This document shows, one piece after another, positions 44,561 to 52,985 of a stretch of 64,000 bases of DNA (the stretch's first letter is position 1; the number at the start of each line of letters is the position of its first letter). Made by a program: the position numbers and the translations under genes. The notes beneath the pieces are model-generated. The model made no database searches. It worked only from the letters and a program-made list of their open reading frames with translations, and was not told where the DNA came from. The stretch is taken from contig CAWEQO010000001.1 of the NCBI GenBank assembly GCA_963811225.1, positions 372,001-436,000 on the forward strand, given 5' to 3'. The stretch comes from CAWEQO01 sp963811225. Lineage in GTDB: Bacteria > Chloroflexota > Anaerolineae > Anaerolineales > Anaerolineaceae.

Positions 44561-44962
44561 CTACGCCACGTGCTGCAGCCGGGCGTAGAGATGCAACACG
44601 TTGCCATCTGGGTCATTGACGGCGAAGGAGCGCTCACCCCAGGGTTTGTCGGAAGGCTTATCGACGACCTGCACCCCAGATGTGGACAGGCGTTCGTACC
44701 ACCGGTCGACTTCCTGGGGGCTTTCGAGGCGCAGCCCAATGCTAATGGCGACCGGAGTTGGCCCACCGTAGACTTCACCGCCGCTGGGGCCGAGCAGCTC
44801 GAGGATGACTCCTTCGCGGACTTTCATCAGCGCGCCTTTGCCACCGTTCGGTAAATCCCAGGTTTGGAGCAGGTCTTTCTGCTCCAGGGTTTCGTGATAA
44901 AAGCGCAGGCTGCGCTCGAATTCAGCCACCATGATCATGATGCGGACATCCTGTACGTTCAT
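44561..44962 (-). CDS. VOC (glyoxalase-like) superfamily protein
   Basis: A 133-residue protein with two VOC modules: IMIMVAEFERSLRFYHETLE at the start and ISIGLRLESPQEVDRWYERL in the middle, with the end WGERSFAVNDPDGNVLHLYA typical of the fold. The first expected metal-ligand His is replaced by Met or Val (VRIMIMV), so it is probably a binding protein or a variant enzyme. It is distinct from the VOC gene at 20222. A good GGAGAGAT site precedes the ATG. Confidence 0.85.
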   Translation of the reverse strand: MNVQDVRIMIMVAEFERSLRFYHETLEQKDLLQTWDLPNGGKGALMKVREGVILELLGPSGGEVYGGPTPVAISIGLRLESPQEVDRWYERLSTSGVQVVDKPSDKPWGERSFAVNDPDGNVLHLYARLQHVA

Positions 44963-45062
44963 ATCTCTCCTTATTCGTCAGGTGAAGAGGTGGAGCGCAC
45001 TTTGAAATTGCGTTTCACCTGGTCTCATCGTTCTTAGGTTTTCTCGCGTAGACGGTTTTCTC

Positions 45063-46438
45063 TCAATCCCCAGCCATGACCGCCAGGAAGCAATCCAGCT
45101 CATACATGGCCGACTGGGCCACGGGTGAGATTTCGGGCAGAACCATATCGAAAGCGTGGTCGGTGTGCGGGTAGAGCACCGCAATCGCCGGGACGCCGCT
45201 CTCGGCCAGCTTGCGCTGCAGTGCAATCGTGCTGGTATAGGGGATGAAGTAGTCGTCCTCCCCTTGCAGCAGCAGGGTCGGCGGAGACTGCGGCCCGGCG
45301 TGGGTGATGGGCGAGTAAAGGTCATACTTCTCGGGCGAATCCTGCGGCCCGCCGCCCATCAAATCCATGAAGACTTCGGCCTGGTTCAAGCCTTTGATCT
45401 TGTCACCGTTCCGGCGGTACCACCGATAGGAATCTGGGTAGACGGTGCGGCTGAGCAGGGCCAATGGCGGCTTGAGAATTTTTTGGAGGGCTCGTTCGAG
45501 CAGGCCGCGCTCACGATCGACCATCTGGTGCGGGCCGCCAAAGACCTCCTGCCCGTGCTTGACCTGAGCGCGCATGTCGATGGGCGCATAATACACCGCT
45601 GCGCCACGCACCGAGGTGTCCACGCCATGCAAGTCCTGAGGAGTCAACGGTTGGCTGCCGGGGGTATAAGCGGCCATGAGCGCCAGGTGCGCGCCTGCCG
45701 ATCCGCCGCCGAGAACGATCCGCTGTGGGTCAACGTTGTAGCGGTCGGCGTTTTGGCGCAGCCAGGCAACGGCGCGCCTTGCGTCGGCGATCATGCCGGG
45801 CATGTCTGTCTCTGGATACATGCGATAGGCGACGTCCATAACCACGTGGCCCTGGTTGGCAAGGTGGCGGAAGAAGGTGCGGGTGCCGACATCCTTATCG
45901 AGCACAAACCAGCCGCTGCCGTGCAGGTAAATGTAGGCGACACCGGAAGGCTCGACGCCCACCGGCGGCTGCCAGATGTCGGCCAACAACTGACGCCCGC
46001 TGCCTTCTCCATCCGGTAGGGTATGGTCCAGAAAGCGACGTCCTGCTCCAGGCGCGGCTCTTGCCCCTGGGGCAGCTGCCAGTTCCAGCGGCGGTTGAGC
46101 TTGCGCTCATAGCAGCCGGGTGACATGCGCCCCTGCCAGTTGTCACTGAAGGCGCGCCGGAAACCACCGTGAGGGGCAGTGACCGATTGGACGTAGCGGG
46201 TGGAGACGCCCCAACCGAACAGCCCCATTGCCACGGTCAGCGGGGCGCGCAGCAGCCCGCCCAGCACCGCAGCCAGCAGCCCTCCCACGGCGGCAAACGG
46301 CGACACAGCGCCGGCAGTGGTTTTAGGCGTCCACAGGGCCGTGCCGGCTCGTGAACGCACGCGGTAGTACAGCAGCCCACCCACCAGGGCGGACAGGAAT
46401 CCAACCAGACCTGCAGCGAACCTTGCGAGTTTTTTCAT
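45063..46438 (-). pseudogene. Alpha/beta hydrolase (esterase/lipase, HSL-like) gene with a one-base frameshift
   Basis: Two overlapping frames together encode one protein. The 5' part (from ATG 46438) gives two hydrophobic helices and a short domain down to about 46040 (NWQLPQGQEPRLEQDV); the 3' part continues as RFLDHTLPDGEGSGRQLLAD and the hydrolase domain with HGSGWF (oxyanion), GGGSAGAHLA (GxSxG nucleophile), the Asp in GEDDYFIP and the His in PHTDHAFD. The switch lies near 46036-46042, and the span is one base short of a multiple of three. This is either a real inactivating deletion or a sequence error. The remaining catalytic part could be translated from an internal start near 45989. 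Confidence 0.8.
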
Positions 46439-46462
46439 GTTATCCCTCCCTCCAGTATTTTA

Positions 46463-46567
46463 ATGGGCAATCCGGGATTGGGCAATTAGGGATTGGGCGA
46501 TTAGGCGATTAGGGAGTGGGTAATTCCTGATTGCCCAATCCCCAATCCCCAATCGCCCAATCCCTAA
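46463..46567. repeat. GATTGGG heptamer-rich inverted region
   Basis: The left half is built of GGGATTGGGCAATTA-like units repeated several times; the right half is made of TTGCCCAATCCCCAATCCCC-like units that are its complement. It separates the divergent hydrolase and MerR genes and looks like an expanded short tandem repeat folded on itself. Confidence 0.75.
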
Positions 46568-46627
46568 TTACCTGTCTGGCAGCCATGTATAATATCCAAA
46601 ACAAGACATGTTCTCCAAGGAACGGAA

Positions 46628-47380
46628 ATGCCCTACAAACGCCTGAGCACGGCAAAAATTGCAAAAGCAGTGGGCTGCCACCCGAACACCGTGCGGCTGT
46701 ACGAGGAGTGGGGATTGATCGCCTCGGCGCCGCGCGGCCGCAATGGCTACCGCCTGTACACGCAGATGCACCTGCACCAGATGCGGCTGGCGCGCACGGC
46801 GCTGCGCGAGCCTTATCCAGGGCCTAACATCCGCGCCTCGGCTTACGATCTGATCCATAAAGCGGCCAGCGGAGATTGGGGCGGTGCGCTGGAGCATGCC
46901 TATCGGCACCTGGCGGTGGTGCGGGCCGAACGCAGCTATGCAGACACAGCGGTGAGGATGCTGGAACGCTGGGCAGCAGGGACCCTGGCCGACACGCTCC
47001 GCCAACCGCTGCGCATCGGCGACGCCGCCCGACTGCTGAACCTGACAACCGATACGCTGCGCTCATGGGATCGCAACGGTCTGATCGAGGCGCCGCGTGA
47101 CCCGAACAACGGTTACCGTCTTTATGGGGGCGAGGAAATCGGGCGGCTGCGGGTCATCCGTATGCTGCGGCAGGCGGGTTACAGCCCGAATGCGATCCTG
47201 CGCATGCTGCTGCAGTTGGACTCAGGGGAGACGGAGAACCTGGCGGCGGCGCTGGACACCCCCGCTCCCGGTGAGGACGTCTACCTGGCGGCGGACCGCT
47301 GGCTGTCTACGCTGGAGGAGCAAGAGCAGCGCGCTCAGGAACTGATTGCGCTGGTGGAGGAGATCGTGACCGGAGAGTAA
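46628..47380 (+). CDS. Regulator with two MerR-type DNA-binding domains
   Basis: A 250-residue protein with two separate MerR-like winged helix-turn-helix domains. The first is at about 5-55 (LSTAKIAKAVGCHPNTVRLYEEWGLI then RNGYRLY), the second at about 128-180 (LRIGDAARLLNLTTDTLRSWDRNGLI then NGYRLYGGEEI). The linker is helical, and the C-terminus is a coiled coil (EEQEQRAQELIALVEEIV). One chain could thus bind a bipartite site without dimerising, unlike standard MerR. No metal-binding Cys is present. The ABC-2 transporter encoded downstream is a possible target, separated by 0.4 kb of repeats. AAGGAACGGAA precedes the ATG. Confidence 0.85.
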   Translation: MPYKRLSTAKIAKAVGCHPNTVRLYEEWGLIASAPRGRNGYRLYTQMHLHQMRLARTALREPYPGPNIRASAYDLIHKAASGDWGGALEHAYRHLAVVRAERSYADTAVRMLERWAAGTLADTLRQPLRIGDAARLLNLTTDTLRSWDRNGLIEAPRDPNNGYRLYGGEEIGRLRVIRMLRQAGYSPNAILRMLLQLDSGETENLAAALDTPAPGEDVYLAADRWLSTLEEQEQRAQELIALVEEIVTGE

Positions 47381-47804
47381 AGTCTCCACTTGCGGGCGAA
47401 GGATCGAGCGTAGAAATTTGGTAACTGCTCCGGCATCGATGCCTCACACCTTCCTGGCCCCTAACACCTCGGAGCGGGTACTTAGATTTCTGAAGCAGAG
47501 AAGGCCCGGGATTAACAGGCAGGAATTGGCAGAGAGAGCTGTCAACGGATTTGGGGGAGCGGGTTGAACGGATTGGAAGACTCCTAATCGGTTCAATCCG
47601 CTCCCAAAATCCGTTGACAGCTCCCCAAATCCATTGACAGCTCCCCCTACCCCTCCACTTTGACAAACAGAATCGGTCGTGGCCGTCAGAGGCCCTAATA
47701 GCCTCTGACGGCCACGGCCGATTTAATTTCTACGCTCCCCCTTAAACCCTACACTTGTACACCAATGTTCTACAATGGAAATGAAACCCAATCAGGAGGG
47801 CTCC
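47381..47804. other. Intergenic region with two hairpins and a repeated arm
   Basis: The 424 bp between the MerR gene and the ABC-2 operon hold no gene that I can support. A long imperfect hairpin is at about 47535-47624 (GCTGTCAACGGATTT...); part of its right arm is repeated directly at 47624-47645. A second hairpin, 47672-47693 with 47701-47722 (22 bp, one mismatch), follows. A TACAAT -10-like box lies at about 47770, ahead of the ABC genes. Confidence 0.7.
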
Positions 47805-48800
47805 ATGCAAAATCAAATCGAGGTGCGTAACCTTACGAAGACTTATCGGGTGCCCGAACGGGCGCCCGGATTGGCGGCTGCGCTGAAAAGCCTGACCCGG
47901 CGCACATTCCGGGATGTGGAAGCTGTTTGCGAGATCAACTTCGACATCCATCCAGGTGAGGTGGTCGGCTTCATCGGGCCGAACGGGGCCGGGAAGACGA
48001 CGACGCTCAAGATGCTCTCGGGGCTGCTGCACCCAAGCGGGGGCGAGGCGAGCGTCAGTGGGTTTATACCCTGGGAGCGCCGCCCGGAATTCCTCAGCCG
48101 GATCAGCATGGTGTTGGGCAACAAGAGCCAGATGATCTGGGACATCCCGCCGATGGATTCGTTCCGAGTCCTGGGCGAGATCTACAGCGTGCCTTCCGGG
48201 CAGCTGCAGCAGACGTTGGACGAACTCATCGAGCTGTTGGAGATGGGCGAACTGCTGACAAAACCGGTGCGCAACTTCTCCCTGGGCGAGCGCATGAAAT
48301 GCGAGCTGGTGGCCGGACTGCTGCACCGGCCGCAGGTGCTGTTCCTGGACGAACCGACCCTGGGCCTGGACGTGTCGATGCAAGCCCGGCTGCGGTGCTT
48401 TATTGGCGAGTACAACCGGCGCTTCGGAGCAACCATCATCCTGACCAGCCACTACATGGCCGACGTAAGCGCCTTGTGCCCGCGGGTGATCCTCATCCAC
48501 CATGGACGGCTGCTCTATGACGGCGCGTTGAGCGGTCTGGCGCAGCGCCTGGCGCCGTTCAAGCTGGTCAACGTGTCGCTGTCGAATGGGCACGCCAATG
48601 GGCAGCATCCGCTGGCGCTGCCGCCGGGGGTAGACCTGCTGGAGCGGGACAATGGACGCCTGACCTTGCGAGTGGGGCGGGCCGAAGCGCCGGCTGTGAT
48701 CGCGCACCTGCTGGGCAACCTGCCGGTCTCGGACCTGTCGGTCGAAGATCCGCCCATCGAAGCGGTGATGGACAAGATTTACCAGGAAGGTGCGTTATGA
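47805..48800 (+). CDS. ABC-2 exporter ATP-binding protein (COG4586-type)
   Basis: A 331-residue ABC ATPase: Walker A GPNGAGKTTT, the Q-loop region MVLGNKSQMIWDIPPMDSF, which is peculiar to this exporter group, signature FSLGERMKCEL, Walker B VLFLDEPTLGLDVSM and switch His in LTSHYMAD. A C-terminal domain of about 80 residues follows. It drives the two permeases encoded directly downstream; the exported substrate is unknown. GGAGG lies before the ATG at 47805. Its stop overlaps the permease start by 4 bases. Confidence 0.9.
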   Translation: MQNQIEVRNLTKTYRVPERAPGLAAALKSLTRRTFRDVEAVCEINFDIHPGEVVGFIGPNGAGKTTTLKMLSGLLHPSGGEASVSGFIPWERRPEFLSRISMVLGNKSQMIWDIPPMDSFRVLGEIYSVPSGQLQQTLDELIELLEMGELLTKPVRNFSLGERMKCELVAGLLHRPQVLFLDEPTLGLDVSMQARLRCFIGEYNRRFGATIILTSHYMADVSALCPRVILIHHGRLLYDGALSGLAQRLAPFKLVNVSLSNGHANGQHPLALPPGVDLLERDNGRLTLRVGRAEAPAVIAHLLGNLPVSDLSVEDPPIEAVMDKIYQEGAL

Positions 48801-49589
48801 ACCACCGGGGTGGGATTGCTTTAATCCAGGCCACCTGGATGTCGTGGCTGCAGCACCGGGGGTTCTTCTTCGTGCTGACCTTCGGCTGGATGATCCCGCC
48901 GCTGATCTACCTGTTCATCTGGTCGACCGCGGCCGGGGATGGCGAGATTGGCGGGATGAGCCGGGGGGTGTTCGCAGCCTATTACTTGGCGCTCATCCTG
49001 GTCAACCAACTGACCTACTCGCAGACCAACTGGACGGTGGGCGACGTGATCCGCGAGGGCAAGATCAGCCTGTCGCTGCTGAGGCCGATCCCGTTCCTGT
49101 ACGAGGCGCTGTCGTCCGAGGCGGCCGGCAAGGTGGTCTACATGGTCTTCATCGTGCCGGTCTCGGCGCTGCTGGCGGTCATCTTGCGGCCGGAACTGCA
49201 CGCCTCGGCGGGCGATGCGGCGCTGTTCGTCCCGGCGCTGGTGTTTGCGTGGGCGCTGCGCTTCTTCTGGGGCTACGCCCTGGCACTGCTGGCCTTCTGG
49301 TCCACGCGGGCGGACGCGCTGCTGGCGGTGCAAGAACTCGCTGGTGTTCCTGCTGGCGGGGGTTGTTGCCCCGGTGCCGCTGCTGCCGGGAGCGCTGCAG
49401 GCGGTCTCTAAGGCGCTGCCCTTCCGCTACATGATCGGCTTCCCGGTTGAAGTGCTGACCCGGCGCTTAAGCGGGCCGGAGCTGCTGCTCGGCTTTGGGA
49501 TGCAGCTGGGCTGGCTGGCGCTTGCGCTGCTGGCAGCCAGGCTGGCCTGGACGCGGGGTCTGAAGCACTATTCGGCGGTTGGAGGGTAA
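48797..49589 (+). pseudogene. ABC-2 permease gene with a one-base frameshift (COG4587-type)
   Basis: The frame from ATG 48797 encodes the first four helices (MNHRGGIALIQATWMSWLQH to WSTRADALLAVQ) and then runs into a low-quality sequence to 49411. A second frame takes over at about 49331 with NSLVFLLAGVVAPVPLLPGA and continues to 49589 with the expected last helices (PFRYMIGFPVEVL, WLALALLAARLAW). Removing one base in CAAGAAC at 49331-49337 joins both parts into a normal permease of about 263 residues. It is either a genuine recent frameshift or a sequence error; the neighbouring genes are intact. Confidence 0.85.
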
Positions 49590-49591
49590 CG

Positions 49592-50383
49592 ATGCGCTAT
49601 TTCCGCATGTTAAGATCGTTCATCCGAGCTTCGGCCCAGCAAGAGGTGGCCTACCGGGCAAACTTCTTCATCGGCCTGCTGCACTCGCTGCTCAACCTGG
49701 GCACCGGAGTGCTGGGGGTGGTGGTCCTGTTCGGGAAGGTGCAGACGGTGCGCGACTGGGACTTCCCGGCGACGCTGGCGCTGCTGGGCGTGTACCTGAC
49801 GGTTAGCGCCCTGCGCGGTCTGGTGATCGGACCCAGCCTGGAGGCGCTGGCCGGGCAAGGACAGGAGGTGATGACCGGCAATTTCGACTTCACCTTATTG
49901 CGCCCGGTCAACCCCCAGTTCCTGGCGAGCTTCCGGCACTGGCGGCTGTTCGCACTGATCGACCTGGCGCTGGGATTGGGCGTGCTGGCGGCAGCGGTCA
50001 CCCGCCCCGGGCAGTCACTCTCGGGGCTGCAGGCGCTGGCCTTCACCGTGGCGCTGGCGAGCGGGCTGGCGATCCTGTATGCGATGCTGCTTGCGCTGAC
50101 TGCGCTGGTGTTCTGGAGCCCGGGGTTCCTGTTCACCTGGGTGTTCGATGGCATCTTTCAGATGGCGCGTTACCCGGTGGGCATCTACCCCGGCTGGCTG
50201 CGGCTGGCGCTAACCTGGGTGATCCCAATTGGCGTGATCACGACGGTGCCCGCCCAAGCGCTGACCGGCTCGGCGCCCTGGTCTCTGATTGCGGGGAGCA
50301 TGCTCTTGGCGGCGGCGATGGTAGCGGGAGCGTCAATCCTGTTCCAGTTGGCGCTAAGACGGTATTCGAGCGCATCGTCTTAA
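49592..50383 (+). CDS. ABC-2 exporter permease (COG3694-type)
   Basis: A 263-residue protein with six membrane helices. It begins MRYFRMLRSFIRASAQQEVAYRANF, the amphipathic entry helix of this permease group, and contains FDFTLLRPVNPQFLASFR, the conserved cytoplasmic segment. The end carries ARYPVGIYPGWLRLALTWVIP. It pairs with the preceding permease under the ATPase at 47805. The start follows the previous stop by 2 bases. Confidence 0.87.
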   Translation: MRYFRMLRSFIRASAQQEVAYRANFFIGLLHSLLNLGTGVLGVVVLFGKVQTVRDWDFPATLALLGVYLTVSALRGLVIGPSLEALAGQGQEVMTGNFDFTLLRPVNPQFLASFRHWRLFALIDLALGLGVLAAAVTRPGQSLSGLQALAFTVALASGLAILYAMLLALTALVFWSPGFLFTWVFDGIFQMARYPVGIYPGWLRLALTWVIPIGVITTVPAQALTGSAPWSLIAGSMLLAAAMVAGASILFQLALRRYSSASS

Positions 50384-50408
50384 AAAAGAGAGCAGGTCAT
50401 AGAAAACC

Positions 50409-50445
50409 ACATGCAGCCCCAGTCAAAGATGACCTGGGCTGCATG
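50409..50445 (+). terminator. Hairpin after the ABC-2 operon with a competing pairing
   Basis: CATGCAGCCC (50409-50418) pairs with GGGCTGCATG (50436-50445), followed by CAAAAGATTTTC. An alternative pairing of AGGTCAT (50394-50400) with ATGACCT (near 50427) overlaps it. A half-copy of the GAGAGCAG element (50389-50396) stands at the start. Confidence 0.65.
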
Positions 50446-50554
50446 CAAAAGATTTTCATGCCGGGTAGTGTTGCCTAAATGATGCAGTCTACTCGCTTTT
50501 TCTGTATAATAAATACAGGCATCATCCTATCCAACCCGAACATGGAGGCCATGC

Positions 50555-52240
50555 GTGAACGCACTCAGGCCACCTCAATTCTCCTGGCAAAACCCCTTGC
50601 CTCAGGGCAACCACTTGAAAGCGGCTGCTTTCGGCAACGGCGTGTGGGTGGCGGTTGGCGCAGGCGGCACCGTCCTGCTCTCGGAAGACGGCATCGGTTG
50701 GACACGCCACCCAACCGGCGTATCCGGATCTCTGACGGACGTGTTGTTTGCGGAGGGCTGTTTCTACGCGTCCAGCGCACAGGGTGGCATTTTTTCCTCT
50801 CCGGACGAGTTGCACTGGCAGCGCAGCCACCTGCCCGAGACGATCTGGGTGGAGGCGCTGGCCCACGGGCCGGGAATGTTTGTGGCAGCCGGCGCGGGCG
50901 GGCTGATCCTGTCATCACAGGATGGGCAAATCTGGACCGCCCGGCGCTCGGGCTCACGGCGCTTTTTGCGCGACGTCCACTATGCCGCAGGGCAGTTCAT
51001 CGCCGTGGGCAACTATGGAGCGATTCTAGCCTCGAAGGACGGGATTCATTGGATAGCTGCCGGGCGCGAGAATGGCATCGACCTGCGCAGCGTTACCTGG
51101 GGTAACGGGCTGTGGATGGCCATCGGCGGGGACGGCGACGCCTGGATTTCTACCAACGGCAGCAATTGGAACCACCAGCGACTGCCGGGAAAATCCACCT
51201 GGAACAGCGTATGCTATCACGATGGGCGCTTCATCGCGGTCGGCTCAGGCGGGCTGATCCGCACGTCTTCGGACGGCGTCTCCTGGCAAAGCCGGTTATC
51301 GCTCACCCAAAGCACCCTGGAAGGCATCACCTACGCGCAGGGGCGCTTCGTCGCGGTGGGGCGGAATGGGGTGCTGCTCACCTCCAGCAGCGGCGCCTAT
51401 TGGGCCAACAGCTCTCCGGCTGTGCGTTCGAACTTGATGAGGGTATGCTACGGCAGCGGCTGGTTCGTAACCGTCGCCATGGACGGCTCGGCGCTGGTTT
51501 CGCCGGACGCGAAAAACTGGAAACCCACCAGCATCGACAGCCACTGCTATTTAAGTGGGGTTGCCAGTGGGGCCGGGGCATTCGTGGCGCTGGGCGAGAT
51601 GGTTCATGACCGCAGCGCCTGCCTCTTCAGCTCACCGGACGGGGTGGCCTGGTCGAGCCGGGCGGCGCGCTTCGCAGCCGGAAAGCGGCGTTTAATCTAC
51701 GCGGGGGGTCAGTATATCAGCGCCGGGAGCCGCGGCTCGGTGTACACGTCGGAAGACGGCGAGCGCTGGCGGCGGCAGGCTACCGAGAGCGATGAGCTGC
51801 TGCAGGGGATTGCATGGGGCCAAGGACGTTACGTGATCAGCGGCAGCCGCGGGACCATTTTGACCTCCATGGATGGCGTCAACTGGACCCACTGCAAAAC
51901 CGGAATTGATGCAGACTTTTCGGCTGCAGCTTACGGCAGTGGCGTCTATATGGCTGTGGGCGTTGATGTGGCCCAACATGCCGCAGTGGCGCGCTCAGAG
52001 GATGGACTTTACTGGCAAACGCTGTCGCCGAACCTGGGGGAGACGCTGACCGGGCTGGCGTTCGGGGAGAGCTGGTTTGTGGCGAGCGGGTCGCAGGGTG
52101 GGCTGTTCGCCAGCCGGGATGGGCTGGAGTGGACGGCGTTGAAGGACACGTCCAGCAGCCGCTTGAACGACGTGATGTATGCGCACGGAAGATTTGTGGC
52201 CGTGGGGGATGGGGGAGCAATCCTGGTGGCAAGAGCGTAA
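50555..52240 (+). CDS. Fourteen-repeat beta-propeller-type protein
   Basis: A 561-residue protein made almost entirely of about 14 tandem repeats of roughly 40 residues. Each contains a consensus FVAVGxxGxILTSxDGxxW, for example RFIAVGSGGLIRTSSDGVSW, QFIAVGNYGAILASKDGIHW and WFVASGSQGGLFASRDGLEW, joined by an LxxVxYGxG segment. The pattern resembles BNR/YCF48-like propeller blades, and 14 units would make two seven-bladed propellers. There is no signal peptide, so the protein should be cytoplasmic. The start is GTG 50555 with GGAGG 6 bases upstream; the ATG at 50551 is in another frame. No catalytic residues of sialidases are seen. Confidence 0.8.
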   Translation: MNALRPPQFSWQNPLPQGNHLKAAAFGNGVWVAVGAGGTVLLSEDGIGWTRHPTGVSGSLTDVLFAEGCFYASSAQGGIFSSPDELHWQRSHLPETIWVEALAHGPGMFVAAGAGGLILSSQDGQIWTARRSGSRRFLRDVHYAAGQFIAVGNYGAILASKDGIHWIAAGRENGIDLRSVTWGNGLWMAIGGDGDAWISTNGSNWNHQRLPGKSTWNSVCYHDGRFIAVGSGGLIRTSSDGVSWQSRLSLTQSTLEGITYAQGRFVAVGRNGVLLTSSSGAYWANSSPAVRSNLMRVCYGSGWFVTVAMDGSALVSPDAKNWKPTSIDSHCYLSGVASGAGAFVALGEMVHDRSACLFSSPDGVAWSSRAARFAAGKRRLIYAGGQYISAGSRGSVYTSEDGERWRRQATESDELLQGIAWGQGRYVISGSRGTILTSMDGVNWTHCKTGIDADFSAAAYGSGVYMAVGVDVAQHAAVARSEDGLYWQTLSPNLGETLTGLAFGESWFVASGSQGGLFASRDGLEWTALKDTSSSRLNDVMYAHGRFVAVGDGGAILVARA

Positions 52241-52275
52241 CGCAAAGTCGCAGGGGTTTTAAAGAGCCAGAGAGT

Positions 52276-52476
52276 TGGGTCATACCACCTTGCCACATAG
52301 TAGTACAACCCCACCTCAGCCTGCCGCAGCTGACCCGTGTACCGGAACTCGGTGGGTGTGGTACCGCTGCTGTAGTGCACCTCACCAAAGGCTTTATACC
52401 GCAGCTCCGTGTTGAAGCTGCCGTCGAGGTTGGCTGTCAGGCTGGTGGAGCCCAGCGCACCGGCCAGGATAGGTGG
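52276..52476 (-). pseudogene. Remnant of an RHS repeat-associated core domain
   Basis: The minus strand encodes ALGSTSLTANLDGS, LRYKAFGEVHYSSGTTPT, FRYTGQLRQAEVGLYYYVAR and RWYDP, the canonical RHS/YD core series (DHLGST-SL..DG, Y.PFGE..., YTGQ, GLYYY.ARYYDP). The sequence ends right after WYDP, where the usual GRFLSPDP would follow, and on the other side lacks YD repeats. A longer open frame around it is chance extension into neighbouring DNA. It is a fossil of a former RHS/polymorphic-toxin gene that once occupied this site. Confidence 0.8.
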
Positions 52477-52598
52477 AAAGGGTTTGTATTTCATGATCGA
52501 ATCAATGGCGTCAGGGTTGCCAGTCCATTTGTACCACAAGATGGAGAAATAAGAAAACTCGATGGTGGCGCTCCCTATGCGCTCAAAATATCGACCCT

Positions 52599-52627
52599 TT
52601 GAGCCCAGACGGGTTACAGAGTATACT
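52599..52627 (+). promoter_or_regulatory. Promoter of the zinc-ribbon gene giving a leaderless transcript
   Basis: TTGAGC (52599-52604) and TATACT (52622-52627) are separated by 17 bases, a good sigma-70-type promoter. The expected start site, 7-8 bases after the -10, coincides with the A of the ATG at 52634, and there is no ribosome binding site. Confidence 0.65.
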
Positions 52628-52633
52628 AATCTC

Positions 52634-52852
52634 ATGGCAGATGAGACACCGAACACAAAGAAATGCAAGTACTGCGGGCGGGAGATCTCGAACGAGACGC
52701 CGTTCTGCTGGTACTGCGGGCGAGAGCTGGAGACCCGGCCCGAGCGCCCGGCTGAATTGAGCCAGGGTGGAACGCCGATGTGGTTATATTGGGTGATCCT
52801 TGCAGCTGTCGTGATCGTGGTTGGCGTGTTGATCGCCTTGAATTCAATGTAG
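52634..52852 (+). CDS. Zinc-ribbon protein with one membrane helix
   Basis: A 72-residue protein. Residues 10-31 form a two-CxxC zinc ribbon (CKYCGREI and FCWYCGREL), followed by a short linker and one C-terminal membrane helix (about 48-70, MWLYWVILAAVVIVVGVLI). It is a tail-anchored type protein with the zinc finger in the cytoplasm. Partner unknown. The ATG has no ribosome binding site and lies at the predicted transcription start. Confidence 0.75.
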   Translation: MADETPNTKKCKYCGREISNETPFCWYCGRELETRPERPAELSQGGTPMWLYWVILAAVVIVVGVLIALNSM

Positions 52853-52880
52853 CTGCGGAAAGTTGAACCCCTGCTAAAAA

Positions 52881-52889
52881 TGTTATAAT
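52881..52889 (+). promoter_or_regulatory. Extended -10 promoter of the SH3/FW lipoprotein cluster
   Basis: TGTTATAAT is a perfect extended -10, with TTGAAC (52863-52868) 15 bases upstream as a possible -35. It lies about 97 bases before the first lipoprotein gene. Confidence 0.6.
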
Positions 52890-52985
52890 GTCATCAGAAA
52901 AGATGCATGGTTTAGATTCCTTCTTTGAGGGGGCTTACTAGAGGGGCTTATTTCGTTTTTGTCCATTGAGAGATTGGGAGGGAAA

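Noticed and set aside
52009..52668. 219-codon minus-strand frame as an intact gene
   Set aside because: Only the central part matches the RHS core; both ends are chance extensions, one of them antisense to the propeller gene.
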